From positions 1 to 64,000 of the forward strand of contig NZ_JAAGPI010000027.1 in the NCBI RefSeq assembly GCF_017104715.1: a stretch of DNA of 64,000 nt, given 5' to 3'. Source of the stretch: Burkholderia sp. Ac-20365. GTDB lineage: Bacteria; Pseudomonadota; Gammaproteobacteria; Burkholderiales; Burkholderiaceae. The translations under genes were made by a program, and so were the position numbers. Of this stretch, positions 44,721 through 53,123 are shown one piece after another. The notes under the pieces are model-generated. The model was not told where the DNA came from. It searched no databases and saw only the letters and a list, made by a program, of their open reading frames with translations. Each line of letters opens with the position of its first letter. Position 1 is the stretch's first letter.

Positions 44721-44765
44721 CAACGCCCCGCATGTGTCGAACATGCGGGGCGTTGTTGCATTTGC
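44721..44765 (+). terminator. Terminator after the glycosyltransferase
   Basis: A perfect 15-bp stem (44721-44735 / 44741-44755) with a GTCGA loop and a weak T-rich tail. Confidence 0.75.
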
Positions 44766-44830
44766 GCTGCACGCCGGTGCAGGACGCGCGCCGAATCGCA
44801 CGAAAAACAGGCGTTCGCGCTCCTGCAACC

Positions 44831-44859
44831 GTGAGACGAATCGGTAATATCCCTATAAT
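44831..44859 (+). promoter_or_regulatory. Promoter for the gene at 44907
   Basis: GTGAGA (44831-44836), 17-bp spacer, perfect TATAAT (44854-44859), about 48 nt before the TTG start. Confidence 0.6.
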
Positions 44860-44906
44860 GGCCGTGCCGCAAATCCGGCGCTGCCGGTCGATATGAGGAG
44901 ATTGCT

Positions 44907-45764
44907 TTGGCGAGAACGAAACAGACGCGTGCGAGCGCGGCGCCCGGCGCCGGCACGATGTTCGCGCTGCGCGCCATCGGTCTCGTGATACTCGCGCGCT
45001 GGCTCTTCTCGATGGGCGAGATGGACCCGCTCACCGCCTTGCAGGCCATGGCCTCGTCGCCTTGGGCTTGCATCAATCTCGTCTTCCTGTTTCTGCTGAT
45101 TTTCCTGCCGGGCGCAAAGGCGCGCGCCGAGCGGCCGTTCCATCCGCTGCCGCAATGGCTGCGTCAGGCGCTGCGGCTGTTCGCGTTCCTTGGTCTGCTG
45201 TTCGCCGTGTGGTCGGTCGGTGCGTTCGTCTGGGCGGCCGGCTGGCGGCGCGCATTCAACGCGGTCGCAGCGACCAATGGCTGGCTGATTGCCGCGCCGA
45301 CGTTGTACGCCGTGGTTCTGTGGATTTGCCGGCCGCGGGCGCTTTGGCGCACGAATATCGCCGCACGCCGCTTCGCGATTGGCCGCTATGCCATTTCGAT
45401 CGATGCCGTCACACGCACGGCCATCGTGTGGGCCGAGAGCCGCAAGCTGGGGCAGTACGACGCGCGAGAACTGTCGGTGCGCTGGCACGACGGGACACAG
45501 CGCACGGCCGGGTTGGCGCGCGCGGCGCACGCTGTCGATCTGTCGGGCGCGCAGGCCGCGACCGTGCCGCCCATTTCGAATGGGCACGCGACGCTCGAGC
45601 GTGCGGGTGTCGGCGGTCTTCTGCGTCGTCCAAAAGTTGAGCTGATGTGGGATTCGCCCGCTGCCGCCGGCCACAACCGTCAAACGGTGTTCAGGACGGC
45701 GCTCACCACAGAGGGCGACCGTGTCGCCGCGCGCGCACTCGACGCGAATCTGCGCCAGGCGTGA
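44907..45764 (+). CDS. Unrecognised membrane protein with an N-terminus like histone H3
   Basis: I do not recognise a family. TTG 44907, with GAGGAG eight bases before it, gives 285 aa. Predicted transmembrane helices lie near residues 18-35, 50-68, 90-112 and 122-140, followed by a ~140-residue soluble part with no visible motif. The first residues read MARTKQTRAS; Met removal would expose ARTKQT, the same six residues that begin histone H3. The next in-frame ATG (TMFALRA) would start 17 residues later, inside the first helix. Confidence 0.7.
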   Translation: MARTKQTRASAAPGAGTMFALRAIGLVILARWLFSMGEMDPLTALQAMASSPWACINLVFLFLLIFLPGAKARAERPFHPLPQWLRQALRLFAFLGLLFAVWSVGAFVWAAGWRRAFNAVAATNGWLIAAPTLYAVVLWICRPRALWRTNIAARRFAIGRYAISIDAVTRTAIVWAESRKLGQYDARELSVRWHDGTQRTAGLARAAHAVDLSGAQAATVPPISNGHATLERAGVGGLLRRPKVELMWDSPAAAGHNRQTVFRTALTTEGDRVAARALDANLRQA

Positions 45765-45853
45765 GTTTTTCCGCTGGGCGCCGTGTGTGCGCTCAGGCAT
45801 TTCCGACGTTGTTGTGAAGTGCTAGCCGCTTTGCATCGATCGTGGAGGTGTCC

Positions 45854-46279
45854 ATGCTGATCCGCTGGCTGCTCGCCGCTATTCATCTGCTCGGTTACGG
45901 CTTCGCGCTTGCCGCGATCATTGGGCGCACGCGTGGGCTGCGGCGCCTGACCGGGCCGGAAGGGTTGCAGCGCGTATTCATCGCGGACAATGCCTGGGGC
46001 GTCACGGCCGTTGTCCTGATCGTTACGGGGCTCGTGCGCGTTTTCGGTGGTTTCGAGAAGGGCGCTGAGTACTATCTGCACGAGCCGCTCTTTCACCTGA
46101 AGATGGCGGCACTCGTGCTGATCCTCGCGTTTGAAATCGCGCCGATGATGACGCTGATCCGCTGGCGCGTCGCGCTCAGTAATGGAGAGACGCCCGATCT
46201 TTCCCGTGCGCGTCGGGGATTGCGCGCGGTATCGGTGCGAGTGCGTAGGGCGTCGTGCTTTTGCTTTGGCCCGTGCTGA
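45854..46279 (+). CDS. DUF2214 family membrane protein, probably truncated at its C-terminus
   Basis: A 141-aa protein of the DUF2214 family (function unknown). ATG 45854 follows TGGAGG. Three helices are clear: residues 1-20, 50-67 and 83-103. Family members normally end with a fourth hydrophobic helix, but here the last ~22 residues are RRGLRAVSVRVRRASCFCF, basic and Cys-containing. In another frame the same DNA encodes VVLLLWPVLT, a plausible helix, so a frameshift near 46220-46250 is suspected. Confidence 0.7.
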   Translation: MLIRWLLAAIHLLGYGFALAAIIGRTRGLRRLTGPEGLQRVFIADNAWGVTAVVLIVTGLVRVFGGFEKGAEYYLHEPLFHLKMAALVLILAFEIAPMMTLIRWRVALSNGETPDLSRARRGLRAVSVRVRRASCFCFGPC

Positions 46280-46305
46280 CGGACCGCAGGAAAGAGGCAG
46301 AAAAT

Positions 46306-46342
46306 GAAAAAGGCCCTCGGCTTTCGCCAGAGGGCCTTTGTT
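46306..46342. terminator. Hairpin terminator beside tRNA-Val
   Basis: A 10-bp stem AAAGGCCCTC (46309-46318) / GAGGGCCTTT (46330-46339), with A/T-rich flanks on both sides. It terminates the minus-strand tRNA and the plus-strand DUF2214 gene. Confidence 0.8.
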
Positions 46343-46368
46343 CTTCGGGTTCAACGTACCCATGAATC

Positions 46369-46443
46369 TGGTGGGTAGTACTGGGATCGAACCAGTGACC
46401 CCTGCCGTGTGAAGGCAGTGCTCTACCGCTGAGCTAACCACCC
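46369..46443 (-). tRNA. tRNA-Val (CAC)
   Basis: On the minus strand a 75-nt cloverleaf with encoded CCA. The acceptor stem is GGGTGGT/ACTACCC, the D arm GCTC...GAGC, the anticodon arm CTGCC-TTCACAC-GGCAG with anticodon CAC, and the T arm ACTGG-TTCGATC-CCAGT. It is located downstream of dnaQ on the same strand. Confidence 0.95.
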
Positions 46444-46492
46444 GAAGAGAGGCAGATTATGTCAGTCCTTTCGGACTTCGGCAAGTACTTTT

Positions 46493-47242
46493 TTAAGCAA
46501 TTTGCACATCGGCTGTTGCGGATGCATTTTCCACAGCCGGTTGCGTGCGCCACACGCTCGTTCCCTTCACCGATTTGTCCAGTCCGTCGAGCAGTGCTTC
46601 GTGCGCGGCGAGTTCGTCCGGCGCAGCCGTCAGCACCACGAGTTCGAGCGTATCGAGTTTCACGCGCTTCCCGCCGCCGGCATCGCCCTCATCTGCATCG
46701 CCGATCATGTCGATCACGAGGCTTTCCTGGCCACGTGTCATCGCGAGGTAGACCTCGGCGAGCAGTTCCGAGTCGAGCAGTGCGCCGTGCAGCGTGCGGT
46801 GGGCGTTGCTAATGCCAAAGCGATCGCACAGCGCGTCGAGTGAATTGCGTTTGCCGGGGAACATCGACTTCGCGCGCACGAGCGTATCGATCACTTCGCC
46901 GCAGTGTTCGGAGAAAGGCGGCAGGCCGAGCAACGAGAACTCGGCATTGAGAAAGCCGATATCGAAGGGCGCGTTGTGGATGATCAGTTCCGCGTCCTGC
47001 ACGAAGTCGCGCAATTCGTTGGCGATCTCAGCGAACTTCGGCTTGTCGCTCAGGAATTCCGTCGTCAAACCGTGGACGGCGAGTGCGCCCGGATCGCTAT
47101 CGCGTTCCGGATTGACGTAGAAGTGCAGGTTGTTACCCGTCAGCCGGCGGTTCACCAGCTCGACACAGCCGATTTCGATGATGCGGTCGCCCGTTCTCGC
47201 GTTCAGTCCTGTCGTTTCCGTATCGAGGATGATTTGACGCAT
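46493..47242 (-). CDS. dnaQ: DNA polymerase III epsilon subunit (3'-5' proofreading exonuclease)
   Basis: The proofreading subunit of the replicative polymerase. ATG 47242 (MRQIILDTETTGL) gives 249 aa. DEDDh exonuclease motifs: Asp7/Glu9 in LDTETTG, HNAPFDIGFLN, and HGALLDSELLAEVYL. A C-terminal segment linking to the alpha subunit follows. It is downstream of rnhA on the same strand; in E. coli dnaQ and rnhA are divergent neighbours. Confidence 0.96.
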   Translation of the reverse strand: MRQIILDTETTGLNARTGDRIIEIGCVELVNRRLTGNNLHFYVNPERDSDPGALAVHGLTTEFLSDKPKFAEIANELRDFVQDAELIIHNAPFDIGFLNAEFSLLGLPPFSEHCGEVIDTLVRAKSMFPGKRNSLDALCDRFGISNAHRTLHGALLDSELLAEVYLAMTRGQESLVIDMIGDADEGDAGGGKRVKLDTLELVVLTAAPDELAAHEALLDGLDKSVKGTSVWRTQPAVENASATADVQIA

Positions 47243-47306
47243 GTCGGTATTGCCTGTCTGTGTTGGTGCGTGAAAAGAATGGGGCGGTGAGGCGAAGTTA
47301 TAAAAC

Positions 47307-47753
47307 TCAAAGCTCGGCCAGCGATGCGACGCCGCGATTGGCAAGCGCATCCGCGCGTTCGTTCTCCGGATGGCCCGCATGGCCCTTGACCCAGCGCCAC
47401 TCGAGCTCATGTTGCTGCGTGAGCGCGTCGAGCCGCTTCCAGAGATCCGCGTTCTTGACGGGCGCCTTGGCGGCCGTCACCCAGCCTTTTTTCTTCCAGC
47501 CGTGAATCCACTCGCTGATGCCTTTCTGCACGTATTGCGAGTCGGTGTGCACGACCGCCCTGCACGGGCGCTTCAATGCCTCGAGTGCGGCGATCACGGC
47601 CATCAGTTCCATGCGGTTGTTGGTCGTGTTCGCTTCGCCGCCGAACAATTCCTTTTCCTGCGTACCGTAGCGCAGCAGCGCGCCCCAGCCGCCGGGGCCG
47701 GGATTGCCCTTGCAGGCGCCGTCGGTGAAGATTTCGATCAGATCAGAACTCAT
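47307..47753 (-). CDS. rnhA: Ribonuclease HI
   Basis: It removes RNA from RNA-DNA hybrids. ATG 47753 gives 148 aa. The active site matches E. coli: Asp in EIFTDGACKGNPGPGG, Glu in NNRMELMAVIAALE, Asp in VHTDSQYV, and Asp in NERADALAN. The start overlaps the stop of the upstream methyltransferase by 4 bases (ATGA). Confidence 0.97.
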   Translation of the reverse strand: MSSDLIEIFTDGACKGNPGPGGWGALLRYGTQEKELFGGEANTTNNRMELMAVIAALEALKRPCRAVVHTDSQYVQKGISEWIHGWKKKGWVTAAKAPVKNADLWKRLDALTQQHELEWRWVKGHAGHPENERADALANRGVASLAEL

Positions 47754-48565
47754 TTTGTCTTGTTGCGGGTGTTGGGCGTGGCGGCGGGCGCGAGGCCGGC
47801 GGCCAGCACGGGCTTTTTGACTTTCAGCGGACCGACGAGACGCATGCCCCGCACGCGCTTGATCGCCGTGACCATGTAGACGGCACCGAAAATCGGCCAC
47901 CAGCGGTCGCCGGCGGCTTCCATGAACTGATAGCGCGACAGCCATTTTTCGCCGACGAGGGGCGGACGATAGCAGCCGAAGCGCCCGCGTTCAAGGTCGA
48001 ATCCGAGCAGCTTGATCCAGTCCTTCAGGCGCGTGAACGCGATCAGGTCGTGTGCCGCGGGCACGAACGGACGGTTTGCCACCTTGCCGAAAGATTGCCG
48101 GGCGCCCCACAGCGACAACGAATTGAAGCCGAGGATGATCAGCTGCCCTTCGGGCATCAGCACTCGCTCGGCTTCGCGCAGCAAGCGGTGCGGATCGCGC
48201 GTGAACTCCAGCGTGTGCGGCATCACGATCAGGTCGACGCTTTGCGCTTCGAACGGCAGGTCGAGCAGGTCGCACCAGACGGCGCTGCGTCCCGCTGGCG
48301 CGTGACGTTCGGGCATGCCGCCCGCGACGCCGCGTGGAAATGTGTACGGCGCGCTCGCGCCGCTCTCGGCGTCTAGCACGAGGCCACGGCAGGGCATGCG
48401 GTTTTCGCGCAGCGCGTCGAGTTGCGGCAGGCCCAGTTGCAGCGCGTGATAGCCGAATACGTCGGACACGACGCGGTCGAGCTGCGCCTGCTCCCACTCC
48501 AGCACATAGCGTCCGGGCGGGGAGGTAGTCCAGGCAGGCCAGTCTATAATCGATCGGTCAGACAT
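47750..48565 (-). CDS. SAM-dependent methyltransferase (class I)
   Basis: A 271-aa methyltransferase of the type-11 group. The segment SVDLIVMPHTLEFTRDPHRLLREAERVLMPEGQLIILGFNS is the conserved post-I and motif IV region. Start ATG 48565 gives MSDRSIIDWPAWTTSPPG. The substrate is unknown; in Burkholderia relatives the gene sits next to rnhA and gloB. Its start codon lies 19 nt from the gloB start on the other strand, so the two promoters must sit in each other's coding DNA. Confidence 0.85.
   Translation of the reverse strand: MSDRSIIDWPAWTTSPPGRYVLEWEQAQLDRVVSDVFGYHALQLGLPQLDALRENRMPCRGLVLDAESGASAPYTFPRGVAGGMPERHAPAGRSAVWCDLLDLPFEAQSVDLIVMPHTLEFTRDPHRLLREAERVLMPEGQLIILGFNSLSLWGARQSFGKVANRPFVPAAHDLIAFTRLKDWIKLLGFDLERGRFGCYRPPLVGEKWLSRYQFMEAAGDRWWPIFGAVYMVTAIKRVRGMRLVGPLKVKKPVLAAGLAPAATPNTRNKTK
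48545..48550 (+). promoter_or_regulatory. TATAAT -10 element for gloB
   Basis: A perfect TATAAT inside the 5' end of the divergent methyltransferase gene; transcription would start near 48557, giving a leader of about 28 nt to the gloB ATG at 48585. No good -35 element is seen. Confidence 0.4.
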
Positions 48566-48584
48566 GTTGAAGAATGCGTCGCCT

Positions 48585-49376
48585 ATGAATTCGCTCGAGT
48601 ACGTACCTGTCCCGGCATTTGATGACAATTACATCTGGGTCGTGTCCGACGGCCAGCATGCCGTCGTCGTCGATCCGGGCGACGCCGCCCCGGTAAAGGC
48701 TTATCTGTCAAAACGGGGATGGCGGCTGAGCGCTATTTTACTCACGCACCATCACGCCGACCACGTCGGCGGAGTGGCCGATCTGCTGGATGGCCAGGTT
48801 GTGCCCGTCTACGGGCCCGCCGGAGAAGCGATTGCGCACCTCACGCACCGCCTCAGGCAAGGCGATGAGGTTCACATCGCGGCACCCGCGCTCGATTTCA
48901 CGATCCTCGACGTGCCCGGTCATACGAGTGGTCATATTGCGTATTTCCAGGCGGCCGATCCGCGCGGCACTCCACACGTCTTCTGTGGCGACACGCTGTT
49001 CGCTTGCGGCTGCGGCCGGCTGTTCGAAGGCACGCCCGCGCAGATGCTGAGGTCGCTCGATGCGCTCGCCGCGCTGCCGGGCGAAACGGAAGTGCATTGC
49101 GCGCACGAGTACACGCTGTCGAATATCCGCTTCGCGCTCGCGTGCGAACCGGGTAACCGGGAACTGCAGGCGTGGCGCGACGAAGCGTCCGATCTGCGCG
49201 CGCGGCATGTGCCCACGCTGCCCACCACGATCGCTCACGAGCGCGCCGTCAACCCGTTCCTGCGCGCAGGCGAACCGGCCGTTCAGGCAACGCTCGCCGA
49301 GCAGTTGCACGAATCAGTGCCGGATCGCTTGACCGCTTTCGCGTTGATGCGTGAATGGAAGAACAGGTTCCGCTGA
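48585..49376 (+). CDS. gloB: Hydroxyacylglutathione hydrolase (glyoxalase II)
   Basis: It hydrolyses S-lactoylglutathione in methylglyoxal detoxification. ATG 48585 (MNSLEYVPVPAFDDNYIW) gives 263 aa; the upstream ATG 48564 overlaps the methyltransferase start codon and is less likely. The metallo-beta-lactamase motif THHHADHVGG, HTSGHIAYF, FCGDTLFACGCGRLFEGT and CAHEYTLSN carry the two-metal site. Confidence 0.95.
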   Translation: MNSLEYVPVPAFDDNYIWVVSDGQHAVVVDPGDAAPVKAYLSKRGWRLSAILLTHHHADHVGGVADLLDGQVVPVYGPAGEAIAHLTHRLRQGDEVHIAAPALDFTILDVPGHTSGHIAYFQAADPRGTPHVFCGDTLFACGCGRLFEGTPAQMLRSLDALAALPGETEVHCAHEYTLSNIRFALACEPGNRELQAWRDEASDLRARHVPTLPTTIAHERAVNPFLRAGEPAVQATLAEQLHESVPDRLTAFALMREWKNRFR

Positions 49377-49463
49377 CCAGGCGAAACATGGGGGTATGCT
49401 CATCCCAATCGTAGAAACAAACGCCAAGCCTCAGATTTGGCTACGTTTTTCACATTTTTCTGA

Positions 49464-49492
49464 TTGACGTAAGGGGCGCACTTTCGTACTAT
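49464..49492 (+). promoter_or_regulatory. Promoter for mltD
   Basis: TTGACG (49464-49469), 17-bp spacer, TACTAT (49487-49492), 40 nt before the ATG. Confidence 0.65.
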
Positions 49493-49531
49493 CGGCTGCA
49501 AATTCCAGCCCCTTTGGAAGCCGAGACGTTC

Positions 49532-51208
49532 ATGAGATTCATCTTTTGCGCGTTGTTGGTCCTGACGCTCGCCGCTTGCGCGAGCCAGGGACCAGCAACG
49601 AATAGCCTTTCCAACGCTTCCAATCCTGCTAGCCAGCAAGCCGTAGCCGACGCCCTTCGCAAGACTGCCACCGCTAAAGAAACCATCAACGTTGACCAGG
49701 GTTCGGTCGACCAGTTGACCAGCGCAGACAGCGATCTCTGGGGCCGTATCCGCCGTGGTTTTCAGATGCCCGACCTGCAGAGCGACCTCGTCGACATGCA
49801 GGCGAACTGGTATGCCCAGCGCCCGGACTACGTCCAGCGCATGACCGAACGGTCGCAGAAGTACCTCTACCACATCGTCGAGGAACTCGAAGCGCGTCAT
49901 ATGCCGACGGAACTGGCGCTGCTGCCGTTCATCGAGTCCGCGTATAACCCGCAGGCTTTGTCTGTCGCGAAGGCGGCGGGCATGTGGCAGTTCGTGCCGG
50001 GCACAGGCCGCACGTACAACCTCAAGCAGAACATGTGGCAGGACGAGCGCCGCGACGTGCTCGCATCCACCAGTGCCGCGCTCGACTATCTGTCGCGTCT
50101 GCACGATATGTTCGGCGACTGGTATCTGGCGCTCGCCGCATACAACTGGGGCGAGGGCAACGTGCAGCGTGCGATCGCGCGCAACGAGGCGGCCGGGCTG
50201 CCGACGGACTATCAGAGTCTGCGCATGCCGATGGAAACGCGCAATTACGTGCCGAAGCTCCAGGCCGTCAAGAACATCGTGATGAATCCGCAGGTCTTCG
50301 GGCTCACGCTGCCGTCCATTCCGAACCACCCGTATTTCGTGACGGTCACCACGTCGCATGATATCGACGTCGACACGGCGGCGAAGCTCGCGAACATGAC
50401 GCCTGACGAGTTCCGCTCGCTCAACCCGTCGTTCAAGAAGCCGGTGATTCTCGGCGCGACGCAGCCGCAGATCCTGCTGCCGTTCGACAACGCCAGTGCG
50501 TTCGAACGCAATCTGAAGTCGTACTCCGGTTCGCTGTCGTCATGGACGACCTACACGGTCACAGAACGCTCGCGCCCGGCGGCGATCGCCGAAAAGATCG
50601 GTGTCGATCCCGACACGCTGATGGCCGTCAACAAGATTCCGGCCGGCATGCGTCTGAAGCCGGGCTCGACGATCGTCGTGCCGCGCGCCGATGATGACGA
50701 CGAAGATATCAGCGCCGACGTCGCCGAAAGCGCCGTGCTCGCGATGGAGCCGGACGTGCCCGACACACGCAAGATGCTGATCCGCGTTCGCCGCAAGCAG
50801 TCGATGGCAATGATCGCGGACCGCTACGACGTGTCGATTGGGCAGTTGAAGGCCTGGAACCGCACGAAGCGCGACATGGTGATGCCGGGTCAGGTGGTCG
50901 TGCTGCACGTGCCCGTCGGCAAGGCGATGCCGAGCGAGCCGGGCCCGCAAAAACTCGCGACGGTGCCCGTCGGCGGTGGCGTCGAGAAGGCGAGCGCGCA
51001 GGTCGCAGACACGCGTTCCGAATCGCGCTACGATAAGAAACGAGGCCGCGGCCACACTGGCGTGGTGAAGGTGTCGGATCCCGTCAGCAAACCCGCCGCC
51101 ACGAAGGGCAAGGTGACGAAGGTTTCGACGGATGCGGCCAGCAAGGCGTCGAAGGCCGATTCTGGTAGCCGCCATAAAGTCTCGGCCAACGCGAAGAAGG
51201 GCAAGTAA
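49532..51208 (+). CDS. mltD: Membrane-bound lytic murein transglycosylase D
   Basis: An outer-membrane lipoprotein that cleaves peptidoglycan with formation of anhydromuramic acid, feeding the recycling pathway that uses NagZ (26926). ATG 49532 gives 558 aa. Lipobox LTLAAC with Cys at ~16; SLT domain with catalytic Glu135 in PFIESAYNPQALS and AAYNWGEGNVQRAI; two LysM wall-binding domains (about 345-390 and 425-470). The last ~90 residues are Lys/Ser/Ala-rich and disordered. Confidence 0.95.
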   Translation: MRFIFCALLVLTLAACASQGPATNSLSNASNPASQQAVADALRKTATAKETINVDQGSVDQLTSADSDLWGRIRRGFQMPDLQSDLVDMQANWYAQRPDYVQRMTERSQKYLYHIVEELEARHMPTELALLPFIESAYNPQALSVAKAAGMWQFVPGTGRTYNLKQNMWQDERRDVLASTSAALDYLSRLHDMFGDWYLALAAYNWGEGNVQRAIARNEAAGLPTDYQSLRMPMETRNYVPKLQAVKNIVMNPQVFGLTLPSIPNHPYFVTVTTSHDIDVDTAAKLANMTPDEFRSLNPSFKKPVILGATQPQILLPFDNASAFERNLKSYSGSLSSWTTYTVTERSRPAAIAEKIGVDPDTLMAVNKIPAGMRLKPGSTIVVPRADDDDEDISADVAESAVLAMEPDVPDTRKMLIRVRRKQSMAMIADRYDVSIGQLKAWNRTKRDMVMPGQVVVLHVPVGKAMPSEPGPQKLATVPVGGGVEKASAQVADTRSESRYDKKRGRGHTGVVKVSDPVSKPAATKGKVTKVSTDAASKASKADSGSRHKVSANAKKGK

Positions 51209-51292
51209 ACAACAGCGGCCTTCTCGAGGATGACCGAACATGCGCTGCGGGGGCAGCGCGTGAAGTGCGCTCCGATCTCTCCTCGTTTTCAT

Positions 51293-51326
51293 TGACGCCG
51301 TCACCTGAGGTGACGGCGTTTTTCAT
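51293..51326 (+). terminator. Terminator after mltD
   Basis: ACGCCGTCACC / GGTGACGGCGT stem with a short TGA loop and a TTTTTC tail. Confidence 0.85.
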
Positions 51327-51429
51327 TCTGCTGACGGTTCCCGCATCGCGTGCGCGGTCTTGCACCGCAATGGACGCGATTGGGCTATCGTTCACCCTCA
51401 GGCCCGCCCGGCCGTTTTCCCACCGTCTC

Positions 51430-52674
51430 ATGTTCCCGACGCCGCTTCGTGTCTTCCTGCTGTTCTCCGCCGGTTACTTCGTCTCGTACGTGTTTCGTGG
51501 CGTGAATCTCGGTTTCGCGCCGCTGATCACGCATGAACTGGGGCTGACGGCCGCCGATCTCGGTCTGCTGACAAGCCTCTACTTTCTCGGCTTCGCGGGA
51601 GCGCAACTGCCTGCCGGCGTGCTGCTCGATCACTACGGCGCGCGCCGCGTGACGGCGGGCATGCTGCTATTCGCGGCTCTTGGCATTGGCGTGTTCGGCA
51701 CGGCGCATGGCGTCGGCGCGATGATGGCGGGGCGGCTGCTGATCGGCGTCGGCGTATCGGTGTGCCTGGGCGGCGCGTTCAAGGCGCTCGCGCAGCATTT
51801 TCCGGCGGCGCGCCTGCCGCTGATCAACGGACTCGTGATGGCTGTCGGCGGGCTGGGTGGCGTCGTGGTCGGTTCGCCGTTGACCTGGATGCTGACCTTC
51901 GCCAGCTGGCGCACGATCTGCCTCGGGCTCGTGGTGCTCACTTTGTTCGTTGCCGCGATGCTGTGGGCGTTTGCTCCAGAAAAGAAAGAGACACACCATC
52001 AGGCCAGCCTCGTCAGCCAGTTCAAGGGGACGTGGCACATCCTGCGCAGCGCGGCGTTCTGGAAAATCGCGTCGTTCTCGGTGGTGACGCAAGGCGTGTT
52101 TTACGCGATGCAGTCGCTATGGGTCGGCGCGTGGCTGCGCGACGTATCAGGCTTCCAGTCGCACGAAGCAGCGGCGCTCGTCTCGGTGCTAGGGTTCGCG
52201 ATGATGGCCGGCTGCGTCGGTTTCGGCGCGGCGGCACGCAGCATGGAGCGGCGCGGGTTGTCGTTGTATGCGTTTTGCGGCGTCGGCATGGTGCTGTTCG
52301 TCATCACGCAACTGCTGATCATGTTGCGGGCGCCGCTGCCCGCGGGACTGCTGTGGGCGGCTTACGGGATTTTTGGCGGCGTCGGCATCCTGAGCTACGC
52401 GGTGCTCGCGCGCCATTTTCCGCCGCATCTGATCGGCCGGGCAAATACCACGCTGACGCTGATCATTTTTCTGCTGATCTTCGGCTTCCAGATTGGCGTG
52501 GGTGCCGTGCTCTCACTCTGGACGCCCGTCGACGGACACTATCCGCCGGCCGCGCATCTGGCTGCGTGGAGCATTCTCGTCGCGCTGCAAGTCGCGAGCG
52601 CCGTGTGGTACGTCCTACCGAGCCGAGTACTGTCCAAAAGTCCGGCGCACGCTCACGCCGAGCATCAGCCGTAA
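51430..52674 (+). CDS. MFS transporter
   Basis: A 414-aa transporter with 12 predicted transmembrane helices. The loop 2-3 motif is visible as GVLLDHYGARRVTAGML (a variant of GxLaDrxGrrr), and a GxxxG-rich helix 5 follows (GLVMAVGGLGGVVVGSP). The ~20-residue hydrophilic loop between halves (EKKETHHQASLVSQFKG) is typical. The substrate cannot be read; neighbours give no hint. An in-frame ATG at 51370 is an alternative start. Confidence 0.85.
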   Translation: MFPTPLRVFLLFSAGYFVSYVFRGVNLGFAPLITHELGLTAADLGLLTSLYFLGFAGAQLPAGVLLDHYGARRVTAGMLLFAALGIGVFGTAHGVGAMMAGRLLIGVGVSVCLGGAFKALAQHFPAARLPLINGLVMAVGGLGGVVVGSPLTWMLTFASWRTICLGLVVLTLFVAAMLWAFAPEKKETHHQASLVSQFKGTWHILRSAAFWKIASFSVVTQGVFYAMQSLWVGAWLRDVSGFQSHEAAALVSVLGFAMMAGCVGFGAAARSMERRGLSLYAFCGVGMVLFVITQLLIMLRAPLPAGLLWAAYGIFGGVGILSYAVLARHFPPHLIGRANTTLTLIIFLLIFGFQIGVGAVLSLWTPVDGHYPPAAHLAAWSILVALQVASAVWYVLPSRVLSKSPAHAHAEHQP

Positions 52675-53123
52675 GCCGCCGGGCGCATCCTGAAATTGGG
52701 TGAAATGGTCGTGGAGGCTCGTCGCGAGGCAGGCTGCGCGCACCCGGAGCGTCCGATCGCGCCCCGTTCGCCTCATGTACGCCCATCTCGCATTTGGAGA
52801 GAGGGGCCATTTCAGGCTATAATTTCAAGGTTTGAGCTTATCAACCCGCACCCTAGCGCCTACCTCTCCCACACCGTTCATCCGCCGCGTTTCGTTGTAG
52901 TCCCGGTTGTTTTTCATGCGTGAAATCTCCCGGCTACCGTCGCCCGGCCCGCAACCCGCCAGTTCGCCTACACGATGGGCCAACTGCCAGATCCGCGGCG
53001 CCAGATGCGACTTCCCGCTAACAGCGACAACGCGAGCGAGCCTGCGCGCGCATCATTGATGCGCCTGACGCGGCCCGCACGGATAGACAGGTCGGCAACA
53101 GGGTGTTCCCCAAGGAGTCTCCC
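52675..53123. other. carAB leader region
   Basis: A 449-nt region before carA with no gene. It contains the promoter at 52794-52823 and a perfect inverted repeat GCGCATCA-T-TGATGCGC at 53048-53064, about 60 nt before the start codon. The ~295-nt leader leaves room for pyrimidine or arginine control, but no known regulatory motif was recognised. Confidence 0.45.
52794..52823 (+). promoter_or_regulatory. Candidate carA promoter
   Basis: TTGGAG (52794-52799), 18-bp spacer, perfect TATAAT (52818-52823). It would give a ~295-nt leader. Confidence 0.5.
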
